A stretch of 64,000 nucleotides of DNA from NCBI RefSeq assembly GCF_009696615.1, contig NZ_VULO01000014.1, forward strand, positions 1-64,000, given 5' to 3'. A model generated the notes under the pieces. That model was not told where the DNA came from. It ran no database searches and was given only the letters and a program-made list of their open reading frames with translations. This document shows positions 44,905-54,979 of this stretch, one piece after another (positions within the stretch are counted from its first letter, which is position 1; every line of letters starts with the position of its first letter). Made by a program: the position numbers and the translations under genes. The stretch comes from Scrofimicrobium canadense (lineage in GTDB: Bacteria; Actinomycetota; Actinomycetes; Actinomycetales; Actinomycetaceae).

Positions 44905-46251
44905 TTACTGTGGTGGCTCTAATCCATCGGCCCACCCCAGAGTACCGTCCAGGAGTTTTCTAAGTTCGTCATCCATGTCGTCGCTATCATCTGACTGTGA
45001 TGAGTGGAGGAAAGCCTCGACATCGGAGAGTTGCTCGGCAGTGGGAAGATGGTCGGGATGTGCCCAGAGCTCATCTCTTTGCTTTTCAGCTAGTGTGAAG
45101 AGTTTGGCTGCGTCTCTTGCTGCCCTTGGCCGCAAGTGAAGTCCGACTAGTTGGGCCAAGAGTTGTTCACCTGGAGAACCAACAATGCGGCGCCTGCGCA
45201 TCATTTCACGCAGCTGATCGGCGTGAGGCAAATAGGGTGCACACGCCAGGTGGGTTACAACTTCCACCCACCCTTCAACCAGGGCCAGCATTGTTTCCAG
45301 ACGAGCTAGGGCCCTCTGTTGGTCTTCTGTCGGTTCAGCGGCGAAGACGTCGGTAGCGACTACCTCTTGGAAAGAGGACGGATCCGAAGGGTCGATATTG
45401 CGGGCAGTCTCTTCTATGGCCGAAATATCCAGGGCAATTTCAGAAGAATACTTCTGGAGTGCCTGCAAAAGGTCCGTTCTTAGCCAGGGGACCGATGCAA
45501 AGAGACGTCCGTGAGCGCATTCACGAACAGCAACATACTGGAGGACCTCGTCAGAAGGAACATCTAAGCCTTCCCCAAAAGCGTCAACATTGGCTAGAAC
45601 CAATGCCGAAGTTTCTCCTTCTAGCATGGGGATACCAGAGTCCGATGACCCCAGTGCCGTTTGCGACATTGCTCCAAGGGCCTGCCCCACTTGGCTGCCG
45701 AACACCATCGCCGACATACGGGGCATTGCTTGTTGAATCGATGCAGCCATACCGGCCATCTCTGGGGGCATGCCGTAGTCGGAAGAATCGAACTCAGAGG
45801 AAATAGCCTCCGTGAGTGCTCGAGACCCATTCGATGCCACGGGTTCGATGACCTGTTTCCAACCAGGCAAGGTGCCATCCACCCACTGTACGCGAGTCCA
45901 TGCCTCGCGCGTTGCGCCAGGATTCACAAAATCAGTGATCGGATCGAGCCACAAATCAGCAACGGTAAGAGCCTGTTTGACCCGGGCAGCCTGGGCAGCG
46001 CTGAGTGTTGGATCACCAGATTGGAAAGCCTGCTGATGAGAGATTTCTGTAGCAATCTGCCAGTTAACTGGTCCTGAATCGGTAGAAAAGAGGTGCTTGA
46101 GACTCATCATTGCCCCAGGCCCAAAGGCGCCAACCATTTGTGATGGGTCAAACCCCTGTGCTTCGATCTGACGGGCAGCTTCAGCTGCCCCTTCAGGTCC
46201 TAGAATGGCGCGAAGTAGTTGTTCGAGAGGATTTTCAGCTTCAGGCTCCAT
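44905..46251 (-). CDS. zincin-like protein (DUF2342 family)
   Basis: A 448-residue cytosolic protein of an actinobacterial family related to zinc-dependent metalloproteases. Family stretches include NWQIATEISHQQA, MVFGSQVGQALGAMSQ, VRECAHGRLFASVPWLR and LALVEGWVEVVT. The usual HExxH of classical zincins is not present; the His in ECAHGRLF and the Glu in VEGW are the likely equivalents. It is divergent from the PDZ/Lon-like gene; the two are neighbours in many actinobacteria. Confidence 0.75.
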   Translation of the reverse strand: MEPEAENPLEQLLRAILGPEGAAEAARQIEAQGFDPSQMVGAFGPGAMMSLKHLFSTDSGPVNWQIATEISHQQAFQSGDPTLSAAQAARVKQALTVADLWLDPITDFVNPGATREAWTRVQWVDGTLPGWKQVIEPVASNGSRALTEAISSEFDSSDYGMPPEMAGMAASIQQAMPRMSAMVFGSQVGQALGAMSQTALGSSDSGIPMLEGETSALVLANVDAFGEGLDVPSDEVLQYVAVRECAHGRLFASVPWLRTDLLQALQKYSSEIALDISAIEETARNIDPSDPSSFQEVVATDVFAAEPTEDQQRALARLETMLALVEGWVEVVTHLACAPYLPHADQLREMMRRRRIVGSPGEQLLAQLVGLHLRPRAARDAAKLFTLAEKQRDELWAHPDHLPTAEQLSDVEAFLHSSQSDDSDDMDDELRKLLDGTLGWADGLEPPQ

Positions 46252-46341
46252 AAGTCGAGCATACCGGCAATGGCCGTCAGATCACGCTAATCTGCCTACC
46301 GCGAAACTTTCAACCCAAACAGTTGCCACCTCAGTGGCACA

Positions 46342-47511
46342 ATGGTGCCTGTGAAAGATCAGGACTTGCAGATTCCACCCGATGAAACGCAGACGAATGT
46401 ACCGTCAAAACGACATGCTGTCAGAGAATGGACACTGCTTTTCACCGCGTTGGTTATGGGGGTTGCGCTCGCTCTCTTTGTTTTCATTGTGCCGCTTCCC
46501 TATGTGATCTACAGTCCTGGCCCCACAGTTAATGTCCTGGGAGAGCAGGGCGGCCAACCAATTCTTGAAGTTGAAGGTGGAAGCGTCGACCCCGCTGACG
46601 GTGAACTACGCCTCGTAACAATTGGGGAACGAGGTGGTCCCGGCAAAGGATCTGTGACGCTTGCCGATATTATCGCCGCATGGATCAAACCTGGGTACGA
46701 CGTTAAGACATACGAGTCCGTGTACGGAAAACAAGATCTCACCGCTGAGCAGGTTGAAGAAGCCTCTCAAGCTCAGATGCAGTCTTCACAGTCGACGGCA
46801 CCTATCGCTGCCCTCGACTATTTGGGGTACGACCTCCAAGCAACGATCACCGTTGCGGCTGCCGTGGAAGGTTCTCCAGCGGTGGACGTCTTCCAACCGG
46901 GGGACGAACTGGTATCCATCCGCACGCCCGACGGACAAGTACACCCTATGAACCGCCCATCCGCACCATTTTCTCTCATGGAAACAATTCCACCAGGAAC
47001 TGAGCTAGACGTGACTGTGATCAGAGATGGCGTGCAGGAAGTCATTCCCGTCGCCTCGTACGCTGATCCAACGAATCCTGCAGGTGACGGGTCGAAACTT
47101 GGGTTACTCCTTACAGTCGATGCGCCGCTACCTCTTGATGTACAGTTTCACCTCGAAAAAATCGGCGGTCCTTCGGCGGGGACAGTCTTTGCCTTGGGGG
47201 TTGTCGACCTGCTTTCCGATGGACCACTGACTGCCGGAAAATCTATTGCGGCCACGGGAACTGTTGACTACGCAGGTCACGTAGGGCCGATCGGAGGAAT
47301 CGTCCAAAAGATGTATGGGGCTTCTCGGGACGGTGCTGAGTGGTTCCTGGCCCCTGCTGATAACTGTGCAGAAGTGCAAGGAAATATTCCTCGGGGCCTA
47401 GAGGTCGTTTCGGTGAGAACGCTTGCGGATGCCGTGGCTGCAGTCGAAGCTATTGCGGATAACGAAGCCTCAGGACTTCCGCGATGTTCGGACATTTCTG
47501 CTCAGTCATGA
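46342..47511 (+). CDS. membrane-anchored PDZ / Lon-like protease
   Basis: A 389-residue protein with one N-terminal membrane helix (about residues 33-53), a PDZ-like domain (about residues 160-250) and a C-terminal Lon-type proteolytic domain with the Ser/Lys pair in GGPSAGTVF and GGIVQKMYGA. It should cleave proteins at the outer face of the membrane. It matches mycobacterial Rv3194c. Its stop overlaps the convergent PPA1309-type gene by ten bases. Confidence 0.85.
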   Translation: MVPVKDQDLQIPPDETQTNVPSKRHAVREWTLLFTALVMGVALALFVFIVPLPYVIYSPGPTVNVLGEQGGQPILEVEGGSVDPADGELRLVTIGERGGPGKGSVTLADIIAAWIKPGYDVKTYESVYGKQDLTAEQVEEASQAQMQSSQSTAPIAALDYLGYDLQATITVAAAVEGSPAVDVFQPGDELVSIRTPDGQVHPMNRPSAPFSLMETIPPGTELDVTVIRDGVQEVIPVASYADPTNPAGDGSKLGLLLTVDAPLPLDVQFHLEKIGGPSAGTVFALGVVDLLSDGPLTAGKSIAATGTVDYAGHVGPIGGIVQKMYGASRDGAEWFLAPADNCAEVQGNIPRGLEVVSVRTLADAVAAVEAIADNEASGLPRCSDISAQS

Positions 47512-48035
47512 TCAGGGGTAAGACTTGCTGTCAATAGTTCTGCTAACTGCGGAACTAAGTTGTCTCCTGAAGCTACCGTCTCATCAGCATCGAAGTCACG
47601 TGCCCGAATCATCGACCATGTTTCACCACTGCGTAAAGCACTGACGACCAGACGCACTTCAGCACGTTGTGGGTGATTGGAAATGAACTCTATTGCTGCG
47701 TCTTCGTCGTCAGGGGCCTGCTGTTCAACCTCGGGAGGAACAATCACGCGTTCTACGCAGACTACAGCTCCCAAAACATCTTCTGGCCAGGCAAGACGTG
47801 GGAGCATTTCTTCGATATTGTCTTCAGGCATTTGTTCTTGCAATATCGCGCTCAGGTGGTTGTCACCGCCATCCCATTCGGCTCGCACCTGCTGGGCTAT
47901 GTCAGGTGGAAGATCAGGTTGTCCTAAAAGCGTCGACGTTTTGACCAGTGCATATAAGGCAGGAGGACGATCCCATCCCAACTTAGCGGTTCCATGTTCG
48001 ATTTCAGCAGTAACTTTTTGCAGGGCATCTTTCAT
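47502..48035 (-). CDS. PPA1309 family protein
   Basis: A 177-residue acidic protein starting MKDALQKVTAEIEHGTAKLG with WDRPPALYALVKT and LAWPEDVLGAVVCVER. This resembles an actinobacterial family (PPA1309) found next to UPF0182 genes; its role is unknown. It is convergent with the PDZ/Lon gene and divergent from the UPF0182 gene, with a 78-bp gap that should hold both promoters. Confidence 0.65.
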   Translation of the reverse strand: MKDALQKVTAEIEHGTAKLGWDRPPALYALVKTSTLLGQPDLPPDIAQQVRAEWDGGDNHLSAILQEQMPEDNIEEMLPRLAWPEDVLGAVVCVERVIVPPEVEQQAPDDEDAAIEFISNHPQRAEVRLVVSALRSGETWSMIRARDFDADETVASGDNLVPQLAELLTASLTPDHD

Positions 48036-48113
48036 ATATTTATAGTCGCACGCCTATGAGAGACGAGGCAACGTCTGGGTATACTCGATGGGGTAGACGA
48101 TGAAAGGTAAGAC

Positions 48114-51100
48114 TTGAGTTCCTTCTTTCCCCCAGGTTTCTTTGGTTCCGGACCTGCCGCTGAAGGCGATGATGGCGATGGTAGCCAACGTCAGCGTGTG
48201 CAGGTAGCTAATCCGTTCAAGAATCCCTTGGTTATCACGGTAGCCATTGTGGTCCTGATCGGACTCTTTATTTATTTCATGTCCCACTTTTGGACTGAGG
48301 TTCTTTGGTATCGTCAGGTTGGGGCAGAACGTGTTCTTTGGACTGGCTGGATTGCGGCGGGAGTCCTCGGTCTCATCGGCTTTATCGTAGTTTTTGCGGT
48401 TTTGGCGACGGTCATACATATTGCCTATCGCAAACGTCCAGCGGTCGTACCCGGCGCTGCTGGCAGTTCTCTGCGCGCCTATCAGCAAGCCTTAGAACCA
48501 GTACGTAAACTGGTTTTTTGGGGTGGACCTATAGTCATTGGCACTCTCATGGCCTTTGGCTTGGCTGCCAATTGGCGTCAGTTCCTCTTGTGGATCAATA
48601 GCACGCCCTTTGGTGAGGTCGATCCTCAGTATGGCCTTGATATTTCTTTCTATGTATTTTCCCTTCCAGTAATGCAAACGCTTGTCAGTTTCTTGATCAG
48701 CGTTGCAGTATGGTCACTTATCGCAGTGGTCGTCGTGAACTACATATATGGGGGTATACAGTTCGCGCCCAAATTCCGTTCAACTCCTGCTGCACGAATG
48801 CAGGTTGGCATCATCGCAGCAGTCTTGTCACTTCTTATTGGTGTGCGATATTGGATGAGTATCTACACGATGCTTTATCAAAATGGCACCCTGGTAGATG
48901 GAGCGCTCTATTCTGACATCAATGCCACGCGTCCCGCTTACATCATATTGGCAGTGATTTCCGTCCTTGTTGCAGCGCTTTTTGTGTTTGCTGCTTTCAA
49001 AGGAACGTGGAGATTACCAGTCACCGGTGTGGTAGTGACAGTCGTGGCGGGTCTCGTAATCGGCGTAGTGTATCCGTCACTGGTTCAGCAGTTCCGCGTC
49101 ACCCCCAATGCCCGTGTAACGGAGCAGCCTTACATTCAACGAAACATTGACGCCACGCTTAAGGCATATGGTTTGGACGACGTTGAGTTCCAAACGTATA
49201 CCGCGAAAACTGATGCCTCCCCGGGTCAGCTTCGTGAGGATTCTGATTCCACCTCGCAAATCCGCCTTTTGGACCCGGCTATTGTCTCTCCGACTTTTAG
49301 GCAGCTTCAGCAGTCTCGGCCCTATTACACCTTCCCTCAACAGCTGGCGGTTGATCGCTACGAAGTCGATGGCGAAAAACGCGACACCGTGATTTCTGTT
49401 CGTGACCTCAATCTTGATGGTCTCAATGAACAACAGCGAAACTGGGTCAACCAGCATACTGTCTATACCCACGGTTATGGTGTCGTGGCCGCTTATGGTA
49501 ATACCGCAAATGGAGACGGCGCACCATCATTTTGGGAGCAGTCGATTCCCTCCGAAGGTGACCTAGGTGAGTATGAGCCGCGAGTCTACTTCTCGGCCAA
49601 TGCACCTGCGTACTCGATCGTAGGTGCTCCTGAGGGTGCGGCGCCTCAAGAGCTTGACTATCCTGATGACACCGCGCCGTCGGGGCAGGTCCAGACCACT
49701 TTCTCTGGTGACGGTGGCCCGTCGGTGGGAAATATGTGGAATAAGCTGCTGTATGCAGTCAAGTTTGGTTCTACTGATATTTTCTTCTCTGATCAAACTA
49801 ACTCGGAATCACAGATTCTTTATCATCGCGATCCGCTAGAGCGAGTGTCTCGTGTGGCTCCCTTCCTCACTCTTGAACAGCGTGCCTATCCCGCTGTTGT
49901 TGACATGGATGGGGACGAATCGACACCAAAGCGTTTGGTGTGGGTAGTAGATGCTTACACCACAGCCAATACCTATCCTTATGCTGAGCATATGTCTCTC
50001 AACGAATCGACTACGGATTCGCGTACGCTTGAGGACCAATACTTTGAGGTTGACACTGTCAACTACATGCGTAACTCGGTTAAAGCTGTAGTAGATGCCT
50101 ATGACGGGACTGTGTCGCTCTTCGCATGGGATGCCGAGGACCCAGTCTTGCAGGCCTGGTCGGGAGTGTATCCGGGCATGGTGAAGGATATTTCCGAAGT
50201 TTCTGGTGACTTGATGAGTCACTTCCGGTACCCCGAGGATATGTTCAAGGTCCAGCGCTCACTTTTGCAGACGTACCACATCACTGAAGCATCAGAGTTC
50301 TACACGGGTGGTGACCGTTGGCGCCTATCGGAAGACCCGGCGTCTTCCGATGAAAACGGTACTGGCCAAAAGCTGCAGGCTCCTTACTATCTGACAATGC
50401 AGATGCCGACCCAGGAAACTGCGGAGTTCTCTTTGACCTCTGTGTATGTACCCGCTGGCACCGGTGAATCGCGTCGCGAAGCAATGGCAGGATTCTTAGC
50501 AGTTGATTCAGAAACGGGCAACGAACCAGGCAAGATACGCGACGGTTATGGGAAACTACGCCTCATGGCGTTACCTTCCTCCACGACCGTCCCTGGTCCG
50601 GGTCAGGTGCAGAACTCTTTCAACTCAGACCAAGAGATCGCCACGAAGCTTAACCTTTTGGGGCAGCAAGGATCAAAGGTTATTCGCGGTAATCTTTTGA
50701 CTCTTCCTGTTGGTGGTGGCTTGCTATACGTACAGCCGATCTACGTGCAATCGACCTCCGCAACCTCGTATCCACTATTGCGATACGTACTGACGGCTTT
50801 TGGGGATCAGATTGGCTTTGCCTCTACCCTTGAAGCATCGCTAGATCAGACATTTGGTGGTGACGCTCAGGCTACTGTGACGAAACCTGATGGTGCGGGT
50901 GCAACAGACACCGAAGAACCATCTGAGAGTCTCACTCCCGAGGAAGAACTCAACCTAGTTCTGGGTGATGCCAGGGATGCGTTGAAGGAATCGCAAGATG
51001 CCATGACAGCGAATGACTGGGCGGCCTACGGCAAAGCCCAGGAGAAACTGCAGAAGGCTTTAGAAGAAGCTGTGCTGCTGCGCGGTCTTGATGCGCCTGC

Positions 51101-51200
51101 AACTGGTGAAGGCCCAGGAACGCCTGGTCCAGAAGGTCCAGATGGGCAAAATGAACAGTTAGGTGATTTGGGTGAGCTAGCAGGGCAGTCGTCCTCGTAG
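48114..51200 (+). CDS. UPF0182 family large membrane protein
   Basis: A 1028-residue integral membrane protein with about seven helices in the first 320 residues (for example NPLVITVAIVVLIGLFIYF) and a large extracytoplasmic domain, then a Pro/Gly/Glu-rich C-terminal tail with low-complexity repeats. It matches UPF0182 (Rv3193c-like), function unknown. It begins with TTG 48114, with AAAGGTAAG upstream. A strong terminator follows. Confidence 0.9.
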   Translation: MSSFFPPGFFGSGPAAEGDDGDGSQRQRVQVANPFKNPLVITVAIVVLIGLFIYFMSHFWTEVLWYRQVGAERVLWTGWIAAGVLGLIGFIVVFAVLATVIHIAYRKRPAVVPGAAGSSLRAYQQALEPVRKLVFWGGPIVIGTLMAFGLAANWRQFLLWINSTPFGEVDPQYGLDISFYVFSLPVMQTLVSFLISVAVWSLIAVVVVNYIYGGIQFAPKFRSTPAARMQVGIIAAVLSLLIGVRYWMSIYTMLYQNGTLVDGALYSDINATRPAYIILAVISVLVAALFVFAAFKGTWRLPVTGVVVTVVAGLVIGVVYPSLVQQFRVTPNARVTEQPYIQRNIDATLKAYGLDDVEFQTYTAKTDASPGQLREDSDSTSQIRLLDPAIVSPTFRQLQQSRPYYTFPQQLAVDRYEVDGEKRDTVISVRDLNLDGLNEQQRNWVNQHTVYTHGYGVVAAYGNTANGDGAPSFWEQSIPSEGDLGEYEPRVYFSANAPAYSIVGAPEGAAPQELDYPDDTAPSGQVQTTFSGDGGPSVGNMWNKLLYAVKFGSTDIFFSDQTNSESQILYHRDPLERVSRVAPFLTLEQRAYPAVVDMDGDESTPKRLVWVVDAYTTANTYPYAEHMSLNESTTDSRTLEDQYFEVDTVNYMRNSVKAVVDAYDGTVSLFAWDAEDPVLQAWSGVYPGMVKDISEVSGDLMSHFRYPEDMFKVQRSLLQTYHITEASEFYTGGDRWRLSEDPASSDENGTGQKLQAPYYLTMQMPTQETAEFSLTSVYVPAGTGESRREAMAGFLAVDSETGNEPGKIRDGYGKLRLMALPSSTTVPGPGQVQNSFNSDQEIATKLNLLGQQGSKVIRGNLLTLPVGGGLLYVQPIYVQSTSATSYPLLRYVLTAFGDQIGFASTLEASLDQTFGGDAQATVTKPDGAGATDTEEPSESLTPEEELNLVLGDARDALKESQDAMTANDWAAYGKAQEKLQKALEEAVLLRGLDAPATGEGPGTPGPEGPDGQNEQLGDLGELAGQSSS

Positions 51201-51218
51201 TTTCCCATTGAAAACGTG

Positions 51219-51261
51219 CGGGTGGTGCGCTTCCAGGGGGGTGCGCCACCCGTTTTGTTTT
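51219..51261 (+). terminator. terminator after the UPF0182 gene
   Basis: CGGGTG...GCGC pairs with GCGC...CACCCG (51219 to 51252) and is followed by TTTTGTTTT. It starts 19 bases after the stop codon and is one of the strongest intrinsic terminators in the window. Confidence 0.8.
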
Positions 51262-51276
51262 GGCTACATTGCTACC

Positions 51277-51348
51277 GCATCCGGGGCGATGTGGTAGCTG
51301 CCGGGGCGGTATATCGCCCCGTGAACAGTTTTATGACCCCGTACGTGG
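51277..51348. repeat. 72-bp dispersed repeat, copy B
   Basis: The partner of 248-319, about 61 of 72 bases identical. On the minus strand this copy can form GGGGCG/CGCCCC, or a longer alternative CGGGGCGAT/ATCGCCCCG. It ends 11 bases from the purL stop codon, so it would be in the purL 3' untranslated region. In copy A the same stems are weaker (GGGC/GCCC). Confidence 0.75.
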
Positions 51349-51358
51349 GAAAGAGTGG

Positions 51359-54300
51359 CTAGCTGAAGAACTTCACCGCAGCGCTAAACATGCCCAGGTC
51401 AAAGCTTCCGGGTACGTTGCGGTAAAGACCCTCACCTATCCGCTCAGAGTGGCCCATCTTGCCAAATACGCGCCCATCAGGGGAAGTGAGTCCCTCGATA
51501 GCCCACATTGACCCAGCGGGGTTGAAGTCAATCTCCATAGTGGGAACACCTTCAGCATCGACGTACTGGGTGGCGATCTGGCCGTGGTCAGCTAACTGAC
51601 GAAGCTGATCCTCGCTGGCAACGACTCGACCTTCGCCATGCGATATTGCAACCGTCACCACCTGGCCCAAGCTGACATTGGCAAGCCACGGTGAAAGCAC
51701 AGAAGAGACGCGTGTTCGCACTAGGCGCGACTGATGGCGACCGATCACATTGTGGGTCAGTGTGGGGGTGTTTTCGCATGGTTCCATGATGTGGCCGTAG
51801 GGAAGCAGTCCCAATTTGATGAGTGCTTGGAACCCATTACAGATGCCACCGATGAGTCCGCCTCGGATGTCTAAAAGTTGTTCGACTTCTGCCGCGATCT
51901 GTGGATTGCGCAGGAACGATGTGATGAGCTTGGCGCTGCCATCAGGTTCGTCACCTCCAGAGAACCCACCAGGAAGGAAAAGCCCTTGGGACGTGGCAAG
52001 ACGCGTGGAGAACTCGTCAATAGAGTGGATGATGTCATTGCTGGAAAGGTTCCGCACTACGAAGATGTCGGCTGTGCCGCCCGCCGCCTCAATAGCGCGT
52101 GCAGTGTCATCTTCACAGTTGGTGCCCGGAAAAACTGGAATGAGGAACGTTGGTTTGGCAGTGAGGGCAGTCGAGCTCCCTGCAAACCTTTGCGAGTAAG
52201 AGACTTTTGGGGCTTCCCCCGCAGCGCGCACACGTGTGGGGAAGACATCTTCTAAAACATCCCCCCATTTTTCCTCTTGCGACTGCAGAGTGTAGTCAGA
52301 GGTGGTCTTCCCAATTGTTTCTCCAACAGTTGACTCTGGCGCAGTTTCGACGATAATCGCACCGTAATCATATGTGAGGAAATCGTCGGGGTTGCCGTCG
52401 AGGCGGAAGCCGATGCGGTTACCCACCGACATCTTGAAAAGTCCTTCAAGCACGCCGCCCAATCCTGGTGTCCACGCGGAGCGGATATCGCCAGCGTGGG
52501 CCGCATCGAGGGCCTGCTGCCAGATGGCCTGCAGGCTGGCTGAGGTGGGCAATCCTGCCGCATCGCGTTCTGGTCGCAAGATGGCTAAGCGTGATTCACT
52601 GGACTTGAACTCGGTCGTCACGAGTTGACTGGCTTTCCCCACGGTCACTGCAAAGGAGACCAGTGTTGGTGGCACATCGAGGTTTTCAAACGACCCGCTC
52701 ATGGAGTCTTTTCCACCTATTGCCGCGATTCCGAAATCCTTTTGTGCGCGATAGGCACCCAGAAGGGCTGATAAGGGTTTACCCCAGCGTTCAGCATCAT
52801 TGCGCAAGCGCTCAAAATACTCTTGGAAAGTGAGATAGCAGTCTTCCAGTGTGCAGCCGCTAGCTACCAGCTTTGCCAGTGATTCAACTACTGCCAGGTA
52901 TCCACCGGCGAAGGGATCTGCTTCCATGATGAATGGATTGAAGCCCCATGACATCACCGACACAACATCGGTATTGGTGGTTCCAGGTATTTTCGCTGCC
53001 ATGACTTGGGAGGGGGTGAGCTGCCTAGAACCGCCCAAAGGCATGAGAGCTGTACCAGCGCCGATGGTTGAATCGAAGCGTTCAATGAGTCCTCGTTGCG
53101 AGGCCACATTGAGGTCAGAAACGATCTCATCGAAGCTAGTAAAAGGAAAAGAGAAGGCTGCGGGAACGGACACGTGTGCCTTTGCGTGTTTGGCTGCTCC
53201 GTTGGAATCTAGGAACTCACGGCTGAGGTTGACTAGGCGTTTACCTTGAAAGTCCATGACGAGGCGCGGCTGCTCGGTCACTTCTGCAACTACGGTGGCT
53301 TCTAGGTTCTCTTGAGCAGACAACTCTAGGAAGCGGTTCACATCGCCGGGCTCGAGGACAACAGCCATACGTTCCTGAGATTCCGATATCGCCAGTTCAG
53401 TGCCGGTGAGGCCCTCATATTTCTTGGGAATCGTGTCGAGGTTAATCAACAGGCCGGGAGCCAACTCGCCAATTGCGACACATACTCCGCCGGCTCCGAA
53501 ATCGTTGCAGCGCTTGATGAGACGCGCCGCCTCGGGGTTGCGGAAAAGGCGCTGTAATTTGCGTTCTTCAGGGGCATTTCCTTTTTGAACTTCTGAACCT
53601 GCTTCTTCCACTGACGAGGCAGTATGGGTTTTTGACGAGCCAGTCGCTCCGCCGCATCCGTCGCGGCCAGTCTTTCCACCAAGGAGCACAATCGCATCCC
53701 CAGGAAGGGGGGTTTCACGGCGTACATTGGCAGCCGGGGCTGCACCAACGACAGCGCCAATTTCCATGCGTTTGGCAACATAGCCGGGGTGGTAAATCTC
53801 TGTGACATGGCCAGTTGCCAAACCTATCTGATTTCCATATGAGGAATACCCGTCGGCCGCCTGGTTGACGATCTGTCGCTGGGGTAGTTTCCCAGCCAGA
53901 GTGTCACCAACTGGCACCCTGGGGTCGGCAGCGCCAGTGACGCGCATTGCCTGGTAGACATATGCTCGTCCCGAGAGAGGATCGCGGATCGCTCCGCCAA
54001 TACAGGTGGCGGCGCCTCCAAAAGGCTCGATCTCGGTGGGGTGGTTGTGTGTTTCATTCTTGAATAGCAGAAGCCATTCTTCCCCGTCAACGTCGATGCG
54101 AACTGTGCAGGCGTTGATTTCTTCGGATTCATCCAGGCCGGGCAGTAGACCATGAGTACGTAGATACTTTCCTGCGACTGTGGCCAAGTCCATGAGAGTG
54201 ATGGGTTTTGTTACCCCCAGCTCTTGGCGGGTGTCCAGATAATCACGGTAGGCCTCTTCGGCCCGTGGGTCGGAAAACGAAACGTCATCGAGGTGCGTAA

Positions 54301-54979
54301 GGAATGTCGTATGTCGGCAGTGATCGGACCAATAGGTGTCGATTACTCGCAGCTCAGTCATGGACGGATCGCGTCCTTCTGAAGTGAAGTATTCCTGGCA
54401 AAATGCTAGATCATCAGTATCCATGGCAAGGCCAAGGTCGTTGATGAGGTTCTTCGCCTCGTCCAGATTCAGAGTACGGAAGCCATCGACAGTAGGTACT
54501 GACGCTGCGGGTGGGGGAGGCGTCGGGGAAGCCGGTTCATCATCGACGGGTATTTCTTGTGAATCGACCGGGTTGATGAGATAGCGTTTGAGAGATTCCA
54601 CCTGACTGTCAGAGATATCTCCTTCTAACAGATATATGCGTGCATTGTGAACAAGAGGCCGCTGTCCCTGTGTAAGCAGCTGTAGACATTGTGTGGCAGA
54701 GTCGGCTCGTTGATCGAATTGACCGGGTAGATATTGCACACCGAAAAAAACATCTGCTTTTGGAAGACTATGATGCACCAGATCAGTTGGCGGTTCAGAA
54801 AAGACGGTAGTGATCGCTTGGTCTAAGAAACGAGGATCGAGGTCGTGAATATCGTAGCGTTGAAGCACCCGCACGGCTGTAAGCCCTTCAATCCCTAAGA
54901 GATCACGAGCATCGGTGAGTACCTGGGTGGCCTCAGCGGCAAAGTCAGGTTTTTTCTCGACGTAAATCCGGTTGATCAT
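51359..54979 (-). CDS. purL: phosphoribosylformylglycinamidine synthase, single-chain
   Basis: A 1206-residue one-chain FGAM synthase for purine synthesis. It holds a PurS-like N-terminal domain, two AIRS-like halves (SDHCRHTTFL, NHPTEIEPFGGAATCIGG, SMSWGFNPF) and a C-terminal glutaminase with Cys in GGICNGFQ and the His in ISHGEGR. Many actinobacteria use separate PurS, PurQ and PurL; the long form occurs in some, including bifidobacteria. It overlaps the purD stop by four bases (ATGA). Confidence 0.94.
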   Translation of the reverse strand: MINRIYVEKKPDFAAEATQVLTDARDLLGIEGLTAVRVLQRYDIHDLDPRFLDQAITTVFSEPPTDLVHHSLPKADVFFGVQYLPGQFDQRADSATQCLQLLTQGQRPLVHNARIYLLEGDISDSQVESLKRYLINPVDSQEIPVDDEPASPTPPPPAASVPTVDGFRTLNLDEAKNLINDLGLAMDTDDLAFCQEYFTSEGRDPSMTELRVIDTYWSDHCRHTTFLTHLDDVSFSDPRAEEAYRDYLDTRQELGVTKPITLMDLATVAGKYLRTHGLLPGLDESEEINACTVRIDVDGEEWLLLFKNETHNHPTEIEPFGGAATCIGGAIRDPLSGRAYVYQAMRVTGAADPRVPVGDTLAGKLPQRQIVNQAADGYSSYGNQIGLATGHVTEIYHPGYVAKRMEIGAVVGAAPAANVRRETPLPGDAIVLLGGKTGRDGCGGATGSSKTHTASSVEEAGSEVQKGNAPEERKLQRLFRNPEAARLIKRCNDFGAGGVCVAIGELAPGLLINLDTIPKKYEGLTGTELAISESQERMAVVLEPGDVNRFLELSAQENLEATVVAEVTEQPRLVMDFQGKRLVNLSREFLDSNGAAKHAKAHVSVPAAFSFPFTSFDEIVSDLNVASQRGLIERFDSTIGAGTALMPLGGSRQLTPSQVMAAKIPGTTNTDVVSVMSWGFNPFIMEADPFAGGYLAVVESLAKLVASGCTLEDCYLTFQEYFERLRNDAERWGKPLSALLGAYRAQKDFGIAAIGGKDSMSGSFENLDVPPTLVSFAVTVGKASQLVTTEFKSSESRLAILRPERDAAGLPTSASLQAIWQQALDAAHAGDIRSAWTPGLGGVLEGLFKMSVGNRIGFRLDGNPDDFLTYDYGAIIVETAPESTVGETIGKTTSDYTLQSQEEKWGDVLEDVFPTRVRAAGEAPKVSYSQRFAGSSTALTAKPTFLIPVFPGTNCEDDTARAIEAAGGTADIFVVRNLSSNDIIHSIDEFSTRLATSQGLFLPGGFSGGDEPDGSAKLITSFLRNPQIAAEVEQLLDIRGGLIGGICNGFQALIKLGLLPYGHIMEPCENTPTLTHNVIGRHQSRLVRTRVSSVLSPWLANVSLGQVVTVAISHGEGRVVASEDQLRQLADHGQIATQYVDAEGVPTMEIDFNPAGSMWAIEGLTSPDGRVFGKMGHSERIGEGLYRNVPGSFDLGMFSAAVKFFS

